NCBI GenBank assembly: GCA_039821125.1
Contig: JBCBOR010000057.1
Location: 1-29,743 of the forward strand
Direction of reading: 5' to 3'
Source of the DNA: Thermohalobaculum sp039821125
GTDB lineage: Bacteria > Pseudomonadota > Alphaproteobacteria > Rhodobacterales > Rhodobacteraceae
Length of the DNA: 29,743 nt
The notes under the pieces are model-generated. The model was given only the letters and a program-made list of their open reading frames with translations. It searched no databases and was not told the DNA's origin. Position 1 is the stretch's first letter. Every line of letters begins with the position of its first letter. Position numbers and translations under genes: made by a program. This document shows, one piece after another, positions 14,599 through 21,896 of the stretch.

Positions 14599-15885
14599 TC
14601 ATGGCGTGGCCGTGGATGCCTCCGCCTCGGCGGCGATGGCCTCCTCCTCCTGCGCCTGCTCGGCAACGTCCTCCCACGCGACGTCCGAAAGAACGGGCGA
14701 GGCGACCGGGGTCATCGGCACCATCGGCCCGGTCTCGGCAACCGGCGTCGCGGCGCGCTGCGTCATCCGGTAGAACGCATAGGCTGCGGTGATGGCCATG
14801 CTGCTGCCCATGAACCAGAAAAAACCGTCCGGGCCGATCCCGTCCATGACGTAGCCGACCAGAACGGGCGCGCCCATCGCTCCCACGCCGTTGATCAGAA
14901 TGAGCCCGCCGGAGGCCGAGGCCATATCCTCGTGATCCAGGAAATCGTTCACATAGGCGACCAGCAGCGAGTAGAGCGGGTTGGCCATGCCGCCGATCAC
15001 GAAGCCCATGGCCGTCAGCATCACGAAGGAGCCCGAGACCGCAGGTGCGATGAACGCAGCCGCTGCTCCAACCGCTGTGACACCTGCGATCAGAACGCGC
15101 CGGTCCATCCGGTCCGAGGCCCAGCCGATCGGGATCTGCAACACCATGCCGCCGACATAGATCATGCCGATGAAGACCGAGATCTCGGCGGTGCTGAGAT
15201 CGATGGCGGCGGCGTAGACCGAACCCATGCCGAAGAGACAGGCAAAGACCGTCCCGAGCAGGAACATGCCGAAACAGCCGAGCGGGGAGGTCTCGATGAG
15301 TTTTCTCAGCGTCATCCGCCGGGCGGTCTCGAAGGTCGGCACCGGGCTCGACGAGAGCAGGATCGGCGCGAAGGAAATCGAGACAAGCACCGACATGATG
15401 ACGAAGAGATCGTATCCGCCGGGATCCGAGACGTTCAGCAAGGCCTGTGCGAGCACGATCCCCATCATCTGTGCCGTGACATAGGCCGAGATGGTCTGGC
15501 CCCGGGTCTCGTTCGAGGCGCCATCGTTCAGCCAGCTCTCGGCGACGACATAGATACCGGAGAAACAAAATCCGATGATCAGGCGAAGGACTGTCCAGGC
15601 GATCGGGTCCACGACCGCCGCGAACAGGATGAAGGCCGCCGAGACCAGTGACGCAAGCGCTGCGAAGACCCGGACATGGCCGACACGGCGCAGTAGCCAG
15701 GGTGTGACCTGCGTGCCGCCGAGAAAGCCCACGAAATAGGCCGACATGATGAAACCGAGCGTGGCTGCGGTGAACCCCTCCGCCTCGCCGCGCACACCTA
15801 GCACCGTGCCCTGCAGACCGTTGCCGATCATGAGCAGGAACATGCCGAGCAGCAGAGCCCAGGAATTTCGAATGGCGGTCAGCAT
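14599..15885 (-). CDS. MFS transporter, YcaD-like
   Basis: A 428-residue major facilitator with about 12 hydrophobic segments. It begins with a membrane helix (WALLLGMFLLMIGNGLQGT) and has an MFS loop 2-3 motif in FLGGTQVTPWLLRRVGHVR. The WLNDGASNETRG segment after helix 5 is typical of the YcaD-like subgroup, whose substrates are unknown. Residues from about 385 form an acidic, Ala/Glu-rich cytoplasmic tail (AEQAQEEEAIAAEAEAS) of low complexity. The start ATG has AGGAGC five bases upstream. The gene is separated from queA by 205 bases containing a large stem-loop, so it probably has its own promoter. Confidence 0.88.
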   Translation of the reverse strand: MLTAIRNSWALLLGMFLLMIGNGLQGTVLGVRGEAEGFTAATLGFIMSAYFVGFLGGTQVTPWLLRRVGHVRVFAALASLVSAAFILFAAVVDPIAWTVLRLIIGFCFSGIYVVAESWLNDGASNETRGQTISAYVTAQMMGIVLAQALLNVSDPGGYDLFVIMSVLVSISFAPILLSSSPVPTFETARRMTLRKLIETSPLGCFGMFLLGTVFACLFGMGSVYAAAIDLSTAEISVFIGMIYVGGMVLQIPIGWASDRMDRRVLIAGVTAVGAAAAFIAPAVSGSFVMLTAMGFVIGGMANPLYSLLVAYVNDFLDHEDMASASGGLILINGVGAMGAPVLVGYVMDGIGPDGFFWFMGSSMAITAAYAFYRMTQRAATPVAETGPMVPMTPVASPVLSDVAWEDVAEQAQEEEAIAAEAEASTATP

Positions 15886-15993
15886 GGGGCGCTCCTGGCC
15901 GGTGCGGATCGGGTGGACAAAGTCCGGGATTTTCTATGGCGGCGCTGCTCTGTCCGCGGCATCGGATGTCGCGTGTGAGACGTGTAAGGGGGC

Positions 15994-16070
15994 GGGCCTG
16001 CGCCGCTCCCCTGCTGACGTCGTGGTGGGTGTCGGTCGCGCACGGGCCCACCCACCCGCGGCGCAGGCCC
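15994..16070 (-). terminator. Large stem-loop downstream of queA
   Basis: A perfect 13-bp inverted repeat (15994-16006 with 16058-16070) encloses a second perfect 8-bp stem (GGTGGGTG at 16024-16031 with CACCCACC at 16049-16056). A 17-base bulge lies on one side. It starts 20 bases after the queA stop on the minus strand. There is no U-tract, so it may terminate, stabilise the mRNA end or belong to the MFS leader. Confidence 0.5.
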
Positions 16071-16090
16071 TGCAGCGCGGTGCGGTCGGG

Positions 16091-17143
16091 TCAGCCTGGC
16101 AGCAGGAGCGAGCTGTCGCCATAGGAATAGAACCGGTAGCGCCGGGCGATGGCGTGGGCATAGATCTCGCGGATGCGCTCTGCGCCCATGAGGGCCGAGA
16201 CCAGCATCACAAGGGTCGATTTGGGCAGGTGGAAATTGGTCATCAGCCCGTCCGCGGCGCGGAACCGGTAGCCCGGGGTGATGAAGATCTCGGTCTCGCC
16301 GGTGAACGGTTGGATGGTGCCATCGCCGGGTGCTGCCGATTCGACGAGCCGAAGCGCGGTCGTGCCGACCGGGATCAGGCGCCCGCCCCGTGCCCGGGCT
16401 TCGGTCATGGCCCTGGCCTGATCGGCAGGGATCTCCCCCCATTCGGCATGCATCCTGTGGGCGGAGACATCGTCCGTTTTGACGGGAAGAAAGGTGCCCG
16501 CACCGACATGCAGGGTCAGCCGTGCGGTCAGAACGCCGGCATCGCCGAGGGCTGCCATCAGCCCATCATCGAAATGCAGGCTTGCGGTTGGCGCGGCCAC
16601 AGCGCCGGGGCGCTCGGCGAAGATGGTTTGATAATCTTCGGCGTCTCGGTCGTCGGCGGCGCGGCGTTGCGCAATGTAGGGGGGCAGGGGCATGACACCG
16701 GCGCTCGCTATGGCCGCATCCAGGTCACTGCCTGAGCGGTCAAAGCCGAGCGTGACCGCGCCCTCGGGGTCTTTGTCGATCACCTCCGCTGTCAGAGCGC
16801 CGAACGTGACATGGTCACCGCGGGCCAGTTTCCGCCCCGGACGCGCGAGGGCTGTCCACAGCGCATCGCCCTCGCGTCGGATCAGCGTGACTTCGATCTT
16901 TGCGACACCGCTTCCATCCCGGGTCGCGCGGCGGCGCTCGCCGAAGAGCCGCGCGGGGATCACCTTGGTGTCGTTGAAGACCAGCATATCGCCAGGGCGC
17001 AGCCATTGCGGCAGGTCGTGCACATGCGCATCACGGGTCTCGCGTCCGTCTGCCACCAGCAGCCGCGAGGCAGGACGTGGCCTGACCGGGCGCAGGGCGA
17101 TCAGATCGTCCGGCAGGTCGAAATCGAAATCGGACAGATGCAT
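16091..17143 (-). CDS. queA: S-adenosylmethionine:tRNA ribosyltransferase-isomerase
   Basis: The 350-residue enzyme transfers and isomerises the ribosyl moiety of S-adenosylmethionine onto preQ1 in the anticodon of tRNAs for Asn, Asp, His and Tyr, making epoxyqueuosine. Recognisable family blocks are FDFDLPDDLIALRP (6-19), PGDMLVFNDTKVIPARL, the long AAPTASLHF segment near the active site, LTLHVGAGTFLPV, and TNFHLPKSTLVMLVSAL towards the C-terminus. The ATG at 17143 begins MHLSDFDF, the usual start, with GGAGG four bases upstream; an upstream in-frame ATG at 17221 adds a non-conserved, Arg-rich stretch. It follows metY on the same strand with a hairpin between. No tgt is in the window. Confidence 0.95.
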   Translation of the reverse strand: MHLSDFDFDLPDDLIALRPVRPRPASRLLVADGRETRDAHVHDLPQWLRPGDMLVFNDTKVIPARLFGERRRATRDGSGVAKIEVTLIRREGDALWTALARPGRKLARGDHVTFGALTAEVIDKDPEGAVTLGFDRSGSDLDAAIASAGVMPLPPYIAQRRAADDRDAEDYQTIFAERPGAVAAPTASLHFDDGLMAALGDAGVLTARLTLHVGAGTFLPVKTDDVSAHRMHAEWGEIPADQARAMTEARARGGRLIPVGTTALRLVESAAPGDGTIQPFTGETEIFITPGYRFRAADGLMTNFHLPKSTLVMLVSALMGAERIREIYAHAIARRYRFYSYGDSSLLLPG

Positions 17144-17226
17144 CCGGCCTCCGCAATCAGAACACACCGCCTGCCACAGGCGCCCGCCCGAGCGCGAAGC
17201 CGGAGGCGCCGCGCGAGACATGTCGT

Positions 17227-17249
17227 CTCCGGGCGTCTTGCGCCCGGAG
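17227..17249 (-). terminator. Hairpin downstream of metY
   Basis: CTCCGGGCG (17227-17235) and CGCCCGGAG (17241-17249) form a perfect 9-bp stem with a 5-nt loop, nine bases after the metY stop on the minus strand. There is no U-tract. The position suggests a metY terminator or processing hairpin. Confidence 0.55.
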
Positions 17250-17258
17250 TCCGCAGAG

Positions 17259-18551
17259 CTATTTGCGCTGCGATGCCTTCAGCGCCTGGTCGAGATCGGC
17301 GATCAGGTCGTCCGCATCCTCGATCCCGATCGACAGGCGCACCACATCGTCGCCGGCTCCCGCCGCCTCGCGCTGTTCCGGTGTCAACTGCCGGTGCGTG
17401 GTCGAGGCCGAGTGGATCACCAGGCTTCGCGCATCGCCCAGATTCGCCACATGGCTGAAGATCTCGAGGCTGTCGACGAACTTCATGCACGCCGCGTACC
17501 CGCCTCTCAGCCGCAAGGTGAACAGCGCCCCGGCACCGTTCGGCACGATCTTCTTTGCCAGTTTCTTGTAAGGAGACGATTTCAGCCCGGCATAGGTCAC
17601 GGACTTGACCGCCTTGTGGCCCTCGAGCCATGCGGCGATCTTCTCGGCGTTCTCGACATGGCGCTCCATGCGCAGCGACAGGGTCTCGATCCCCATCAGC
17701 GTGTAGTGCGCGGCCTGTGGATTCAGGGTCATGCCAAGATCGCGCAGCCCGACCGCAATGCCGTGGAAGGTGAAGGCCAGCGGCCCGAAGGTCTCGTGGA
17801 ACGTCATGCCGTGATAGGCGGGCTCAGGCTCGCTGAGCGAGGGGAACTTGTCATTTGCCGACCAGTCGAACTTGCCTGAGTCAACAACGCAGCCGCCCGT
17901 CACCGTGCCGGTCCCGGTCAGGTATTTGGTCAGCGAGTGCACGACCAGGGTCGCGCCATGTTCGATCGGGCGGCAGAGATAGGGGGTCGCCGATGTGTTG
18001 TCGACGATCAGGGGGATGCCCCAACGGTCGGCGATCGCCGCCAGTCCGGGAAGGTCCGCGATATGCCCGCCGGGGTTGGCGATGGTCTCGCAGAACAGAG
18101 CCCGGGTCTGCAGGTCGATGGCCTCCTCGATCTCGTCGGGGTTGTCGATGTCGACGAATTTCGCCTCCCAGCCAAACCTGCGGATCGTCTGACTGAACTG
18201 GGTGACCGAGCCGCCGTAGAGCCGGTTCGACACAACCACGTTGCAGCCCGGCTGCATCAGCGGGAACAGCGCCATGATCTGAGCCGCGTGACCCGATGAG
18301 CAGCACACCGCCCCGACCCCGCCCTCGAGCGTTGCCACCCGCTCCTGCAGCACGGCCACGGTCGGGTTGGTCAGACGCGAGTAGATGAAACCCACTTCCT
18401 GAAGATTGAACAGTGCCGCCGCATGGTCGGCATCCCGGAAACAGTAGGCGGTCGTCTGGTAGATCGGTGTCTGCCGCGCACCGGTTGCCGGATCGGGCCG
18501 CGCGCCTGCATGGATCTGCAATGTCTCGAAACCGTAGGTCTTGTCCGCCAT
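17259..18551 (-). CDS. metY: O-acetylhomoserine aminocarboxypropyltransferase (O-acetylhomoserine sulfhydrylase)
   Basis: A 430-residue Cys/Met-metabolism PLP enzyme. The PLP lysine is Lys209 in HSLTKYLTGTGT, with Asp184 in VDNTSATPYL and the YSRLTNPTV and GHAAQIMA segments typical of the family. The length and the insertion after residue 220 (SGKFDWSAN) fit MetY rather than MetB, MetC or MetZ. It makes homocysteine directly from O-acetylhomoserine and sulfide in methionine synthesis, or recycles methanethiol. The ATG is preceded by a modest AGGA. The upstream 106 bases show no SAM-II riboswitch I can recognise, only a weak promoter. The neighbouring CoA-binding protein often accompanies metY in this group, from memory; here caspase and SnoaL genes lie between. 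Confidence 0.93.
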   Translation of the reverse strand: MADKTYGFETLQIHAGARPDPATGARQTPIYQTTAYCFRDADHAAALFNLQEVGFIYSRLTNPTVAVLQERVATLEGGVGAVCCSSGHAAQIMALFPLMQPGCNVVVSNRLYGGSVTQFSQTIRRFGWEAKFVDIDNPDEIEEAIDLQTRALFCETIANPGGHIADLPGLAAIADRWGIPLIVDNTSATPYLCRPIEHGATLVVHSLTKYLTGTGTVTGGCVVDSGKFDWSANDKFPSLSEPEPAYHGMTFHETFGPLAFTFHGIAVGLRDLGMTLNPQAAHYTLMGIETLSLRMERHVENAEKIAAWLEGHKAVKSVTYAGLKSSPYKKLAKKIVPNGAGALFTLRLRGGYAACMKFVDSLEIFSHVANLGDARSLVIHSASTTHRQLTPEQREAAGAGDDVVRLSIGIEDADDLIADLDQALKASQRK

Positions 18552-18597
18552 GGTCCTGGCCCTTCCAAGGTCTGTGCATGGATATCATTTCCCACGC

Positions 18598-18627
18598 GTT
18601 TTATGCGGATTACCAAATTCTACACAA
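18598..18627 (-). promoter_or_regulatory. Possible metY promoter
   Basis: On the minus strand TTGTGT (18622-18627) and TAAAAC (18598-18603) are separated by 18 bases, in a locally A+T-richer patch 47 bases upstream of the metY ATG. Matches to the sigma-70 consensus are moderate, and no experimental support is implied. Confidence 0.3.
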
Positions 18628-18657
18628 GAGCGGTTATCGCGTGCCCGAACGGCGATC

Positions 18658-20628
18658 TCAGCGGCGGCAGGCGCCTGCCACCCGTGTCTCGACAATGGCG
18701 TTGATGGCGCCGCGGATGCGCGTCACGCCGGGCTTGGGCCGGATCATCAGGGTGCGCAGATCGGCGGGCGTAAGCTGATTGTTGATCGTCGGATCATAGG
18801 CGATCTCGCGGGCGCTGCGGGCGCTCCGCCAGAAGACATCGGCCTGATCGATCACTTCGCTCGCCACCACGAACGCGATATCGTTCGCGCGCGAGTCGCC
18901 GATATGCACCCGGATCGGGATCGCGCCGTCCCGCGCCATTGCCCGGGCGATCTCGTCCGCGCCCAGATCCAACACATGCATGGTGAAGATCGTCTTGGTC
19001 AAGTTGCCGTCGATGTCCGCGCCCACTGTCACCACGGGATCGGCGAGACCGACGAACCCCGGCACGCCCGTCATCGAGAACCGGCCGATCCCGGCGCCGA
19101 TCGGCAATGTGCCCGTGTGCCGGGTGATCTCGGTCCGCGTTCCGGCCTCGCTGATATGCGTGATCGTGAACTGCTCGGGGTTTGGCGGCTGCGTGAAATT
19201 CGTCGTCGCGAACGTCTGGTTGCCCTCGCGCCTGCTGATCTCCCACGCGCGGACCGCCGCTTCGGTTCCGGCGCTCAGGGCTTTCAGACCGTCCAGGTCC
19301 AGATAGCCGGTTGCCGTCTGACCGAGACGGGTCTGCCAGTCGCTCAGCGCCCGGCGTGTGCCGCCGCCGAAGACCCCGTCGATGCCGCACACATCGTGGC
19401 CTAGCATCGCGAGACGGCGCTGCACATCCTTCTTGTCGGTGCGCGAGAGGTTGAGGTTGCCCTCGATCTGTTCCGGCGACAGGGCGGCGATCACATCCGT
19501 GCCCGCGCGGTCCAGCTCGTCCAGGCGCCATCCCGCGATCTCGACAAATGGCCCATCGGGAAAATCGCGGATATAGGCGAGGAAATCCTCGCGCCGGCCG
19601 CTTTCTATCGCCTTTTGCCAAGCCGCCATCTGGGCGAACTCGCGCTGGGTGTCCTCGTCAAAGAAATTCTCCGGATCGGCGGTCTCCAGCGGGTCCGGAT
19701 CACGTTCTTCGCTGTCCGGCGTCCAGGATTCGTTGTTGATGATCACATCAGGTCCGACATTGATCTCGGTTCCGATATTGATTTCGGCTCCGCCTGGCGT
19801 GGCCGGGAAGGGTGTCACCGGTATGGACTGCGAGCCCCCGACGGAGGTGGCCAGCCCGCCGGAGCCCGACAGGTAGAATTCATCGATCAGCGAGGTGCTG
19901 GTCCACGGGCGCTGCTGTTGCGCGGTCGAGCGGAACACCTCGCCCCGGACCCGGGTCATCATGACGTTGATCTCGAGCCCCGGGGTTTCGATGTGGCGCA
20001 GCAGCGCCGCCGTGAACGGGCTGTGCTGACCCTCACCATCGAAGGCAATGTTGTTCGGCTCGGTCGCATAGGCGAAGAGCGTCCCGCCAGAGGCCCGGAT
20101 AGGCGCCAGACCGGGGCTGAGCGCACGGGCCGAGCGGGCCGGTCCCATGGCCGCGGCCAGCGCCAGCTCGAACGGATTGTTCCGGCACGCATCCAGAATG
20201 ACGATCTTGGTTTTCGCCTCGCGATCCATCTGCCGGACCACGAGTTGCAGGTCGATGGTCCCGAAATCGAGATCGGCCTCGGTGCGCAGGGTAGTGTCGG
20301 TGGGCAGCAGGTAGTTCTTCCCGTTCACCTGGATCCCGTGCCCGGCATAGTAGAACAACGCAACCTCGGCGCCGCTCAGACTCTCCGTGAAATCGCGGAT
20401 CGTCTCGCGGCTGTCGCCGTAATCCTGATCGTAGGCGGCGAAGACCTCGAACCCGAGGCGGCTCAGCGACCCGGCTATGGCGCGGGCATCATTCACCGGG
20501 TTCAGCAACGGCGCCACGCTGTCATAGGCGCCATTGCCCATGACGAGGGCGACCCGTCGTTCGGCCGTGGCCTGGGTGGCGGCACCCGCGAACACGAGTA
20601 CCATGCAGAAAAGGATCAGTCGAAGCAT
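18658..20628 (-). CDS. Secreted caspase-like peptidase (C14 p20 domain) with peptidoglycan-binding domain
   Basis: A 656-residue protein. Residues 1-22 are a signal peptide ending near ATAE. The caspase p20 domain (about 24-255) starts RRVALVMGNGAYDSVAPL and has the dyad His97 (FYYAGHGI) and Cys148 (ILDACRNNPF). This orthocaspase-type family cleaves after basic residues in studied members. A Gly/Pro/Thr-rich linker follows, then a helical segment (AWQKAIESGRREDFLAYI, about 338), and a peptidoglycan-binding-1-like domain at roughly 393-455 (VQRRLAMLGHDVCGIDGVFG...). Residues 460-656 are a conserved-looking C-terminal region of unknown function. The export signal plus wall-binding domain place the protease in the periplasm. 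Its -10 box lies only nine bases before the ATG, so the mRNA may be nearly leaderless. It follows the SnoaL gene by 36 bases. Confidence 0.87.
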   Translation of the reverse strand: MLRLILFCMVLVFAGAATQATAERRVALVMGNGAYDSVAPLLNPVNDARAIAGSLSRLGFEVFAAYDQDYGDSRETIRDFTESLSGAEVALFYYAGHGIQVNGKNYLLPTDTTLRTEADLDFGTIDLQLVVRQMDREAKTKIVILDACRNNPFELALAAAMGPARSARALSPGLAPIRASGGTLFAYATEPNNIAFDGEGQHSPFTAALLRHIETPGLEINVMMTRVRGEVFRSTAQQQRPWTSTSLIDEFYLSGSGGLATSVGGSQSIPVTPFPATPGGAEINIGTEINVGPDVIINNESWTPDSEERDPDPLETADPENFFDEDTQREFAQMAAWQKAIESGRREDFLAYIRDFPDGPFVEIAGWRLDELDRAGTDVIAALSPEQIEGNLNLSRTDKKDVQRRLAMLGHDVCGIDGVFGGGTRRALSDWQTRLGQTATGYLDLDGLKALSAGTEAAVRAWEISRREGNQTFATTNFTQPPNPEQFTITHISEAGTRTEITRHTGTLPIGAGIGRFSMTGVPGFVGLADPVVTVGADIDGNLTKTIFTMHVLDLGADEIARAMARDGAIPIRVHIGDSRANDIAFVVASEVIDQADVFWRSARSAREIAYDPTINNQLTPADLRTLMIRPKPGVTRIRGAINAIVETRVAGACRR

Positions 20629-20637
20629 GACCCTGAA

Positions 20638-20667
20638 ATTATAGCGATTTCAGACGTCCGCAAGTCA
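20638..20667 (-). promoter_or_regulatory. Possible promoter of the caspase-like gene
   Basis: A perfect -10 box TATAAT occurs on the minus strand at 20638-20643, nine bases before the ATG at 20628. The -35 is weak: TGACTT at 20662-20667 (18-base spacer), or CTGACT one base further, partly inside the end of the SnoaL gene. If used, transcription would start about two or three bases before the ATG. Confidence 0.4.
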
Positions 20668-21009
20668 GATATGCTTGAAACAGGCCGAGGCCATGTAGAC
20701 CTTGTCGTCCGCATCGAAGCACATGGTCTTGGCCGACAGCACATCGCGTTGATCGCGATAGGTGATGACGACCATGTTCTCGCCCGCGAACACATCCACA
20801 ACCTCGACATGCAGGTCCGGCTGACGCGCGAAGGCGGCGTTCCAATACGCGCGAAGCGAGGGTTTTCCCCGCACCTCGGGCGTGCCCAGAACCGGCACGG
20901 CACCGGTCGAGCGAAAGACGATATCGTCCCGAAAGTGGGACATGATCCCGTCGAGATCCTGGCTGTTCCAATCGCGTTCCCACTGGCGGGCGAAAGCGGC
21001 AGCGTCCAT
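20665..21009 (-). CDS. SnoaL-like / nuclear transport factor 2 family protein
   Basis: A small 114-residue protein with the NTF2-like cone fold pattern: FARQWERDWNSQDLDGIMSHFRDD (residues 6-29, in two parts: helix, then HF..D strand), DIVFRSTG, VRGKPSLRAYW, PDLHVEVVDVF and a last strand with MVVITYRD. This resembles SnoaL-like polyketide cyclases and ketosteroid isomerase relatives, but most genomic members have no known substrate. It is cytoplasmic. The ATG at 21009 has AAGGA about eight bases upstream. It lies between the CoA-binding gene (137 bases upstream) and the caspase gene (36 bases downstream), all on the minus strand. Nothing in context assigns a role. Confidence 0.8.
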   Translation of the reverse strand: MDAAAFARQWERDWNSQDLDGIMSHFRDDIVFRSTGAVPVLGTPEVRGKPSLRAYWNAAFARQPDLHVEVVDVFAGENMVVITYRDQRDVLSAKTMCFDADDKVYMASACFKHI

Positions 21010-21146
21010 GGCATCGTCCTTGCGATCCTGCCACCGCAGCCGAGACTGCGACCGACAGGCAGATCGTCCGTTCACAAATCCGAGAGACTGTATGTGGGGT
21101 GCGCTCGGTGTCGTTAAAGAACCTGTAGCGACTTTTTCTTTGCAAG

Positions 21147-21644
21147 CTAGGTGTGCAGTTTGGACGAGATCACGCCAGAGTTGAAACCACCGCGGCTGAG
21201 TTCCCCCCACAGCCGCTGATATTCCATCTTCGGGCAGTGGTTCATGATGACCTCGACGCCCTTCTTTTCCGCGCGTTTCGCGGCCTTCTTGTCGATCACG
21301 CCGATCTGCATCCAGATCGTCTCGAGCCCCCGGTCGAGCAGCACGTCGAGCGCCTCGTCGACGACATAGCCCGCGTCCTCGGACCGGCGGAAGATGTCGA
21401 CCATTTGGACCGGATCGAACCGGCGCGGGATCTTGGCCAGGCTGGGGTAGATCTTGCACCCGAAGGCTTCCTGCCCGGCATAGCGCGGATTGACCGGGAT
21501 CACCTTATAGTTCCGGAGCGTCATATACCGTGCCACATAATAGCTTGGCCGGACGGTATTCAGCGAAACACCGACCGCTGCGATGGTCTTGGTGCGCGCG
21601 AGGACCTTGCGCAGATAGGAATGGCTGTAGGTCGGGGTCTTCAC
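21147..21644 (-). CDS. CoA-binding domain protein (CoA_binding_2, YccU-like)
   Basis: The 165-residue protein has a single Rossmann-type CoA-binding domain: TIAAVGVSLNTVRPSYYVARYM, in two halves near residues 20-40, then YKVIPVNPRYAG, and a later IWMQIGVIDKKAAKRAE segment. The family binds CoA or related nucleotides, and its members are of unknown physiological function. The start is taken as GTG at 21644 because GGAG lies six bases upstream. An in-frame TTG at 21662 would add six residues but has no ribosome-binding site. A classical terminator ends 50 bases upstream of the start, so the gene either has a promoter in that short gap or is controlled by read-through of the terminator. Confidence 0.85.
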   Translation of the reverse strand: MKTPTYSHSYLRKVLARTKTIAAVGVSLNTVRPSYYVARYMTLRNYKVIPVNPRYAGQEAFGCKIYPSLAKIPRRFDPVQMVDIFRRSEDAGYVVDEALDVLLDRGLETIWMQIGVIDKKAAKRAEKKGVEVIMNHCPKMEYQRLWGELSRGGFNSGVISSKLHT

Positions 21645-21694
21645 AACGCGCTCCAGTGTCAAACTGTGACTGGTGTAGCGCAGTGGGCGGGCAT

Positions 21695-21740
21695 AAAAAA
21701 GGTCCGCCGGCTACTCTTTGGGGGAGATCCCGGCGGACTT
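21695..21740 (-). terminator. Intrinsic terminator with U-tract
   Basis: GTCCGCCGG (21702-21710) and CCGGCGGAC (21730-21738) form a perfect 9-bp stem, extended by flanking G-T and A-T pairs, with a 19-base loop. On the minus strand the stem is followed at once by six T (21700 to 21695). It is the only hairpin in the window with a clear U-tract. It ends transcription coming from rlmB or from the candidate RNA below. Confidence 0.75.
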
Positions 21741-21811
21741 AAAGTCGGAACGAGGGACAGTGAGTGTTGGACCGAGGTCGTTCAGGTCTCGGCCCCACCA
21801 TTCCAATATGG
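21695..21811 (-). ncRNA. Candidate small RNA or attenuator leader between rlmB and the CoA-binding gene
   Basis: The 234 bases between the rlmB stop and the CoA-binding gene have no open frame of note but contain a possible minus-strand promoter: TTGCGA at 21841-21846 and TAAACT at 21818-21823, 17 bases apart. Transcription would start near 21811. The predicted RNA of about 117 nt would fold into ACCAT/ATGGT (21797-21812), CCGAG/CTCGG (21772-21792), and the terminator hairpin with U6. It is either a separate sRNA or the 5' leader of the CoA-binding gene at 21644. I do not recognise a known RNA family. Confidence 0.35.
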
Positions 21812-21896
21812 TTTGAAAGTTTACATTCCGTAACCCTTCGTCGCAATCTCGTGATCAACATTCTGTTAAGACATTGAATTTATTGCGAGAAATTTT

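Noticed and set aside
14585..16051. 488-codon minus-strand frame overlapping the MFS gene in another frame
   Set aside because: It is an Arg-rich out-of-frame reading of the transporter, without hydrophobic segments or motifs.
18552..18657. SAM-II or other methionine riboswitch upstream of metY
   Set aside because: Expected for this gene in alphaproteobacteria, but the conserved pseudoknot bases could not be found in the 106-base leader.
18666..18679. 14-bp perfect palindrome GGCAGGCGCCTGCC
   Set aside because: It lies within the last codons of the caspase-like gene and has no loop; probably chance in G+C-rich coding DNA.
19615..21117. 500-codon plus-strand frame opposite the caspase-like and SnoaL genes
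   Set aside because: It spans two well-supported genes on the opposite strand and has no recognisable domain; a typical antisense shadow in G+C-rich DNA.
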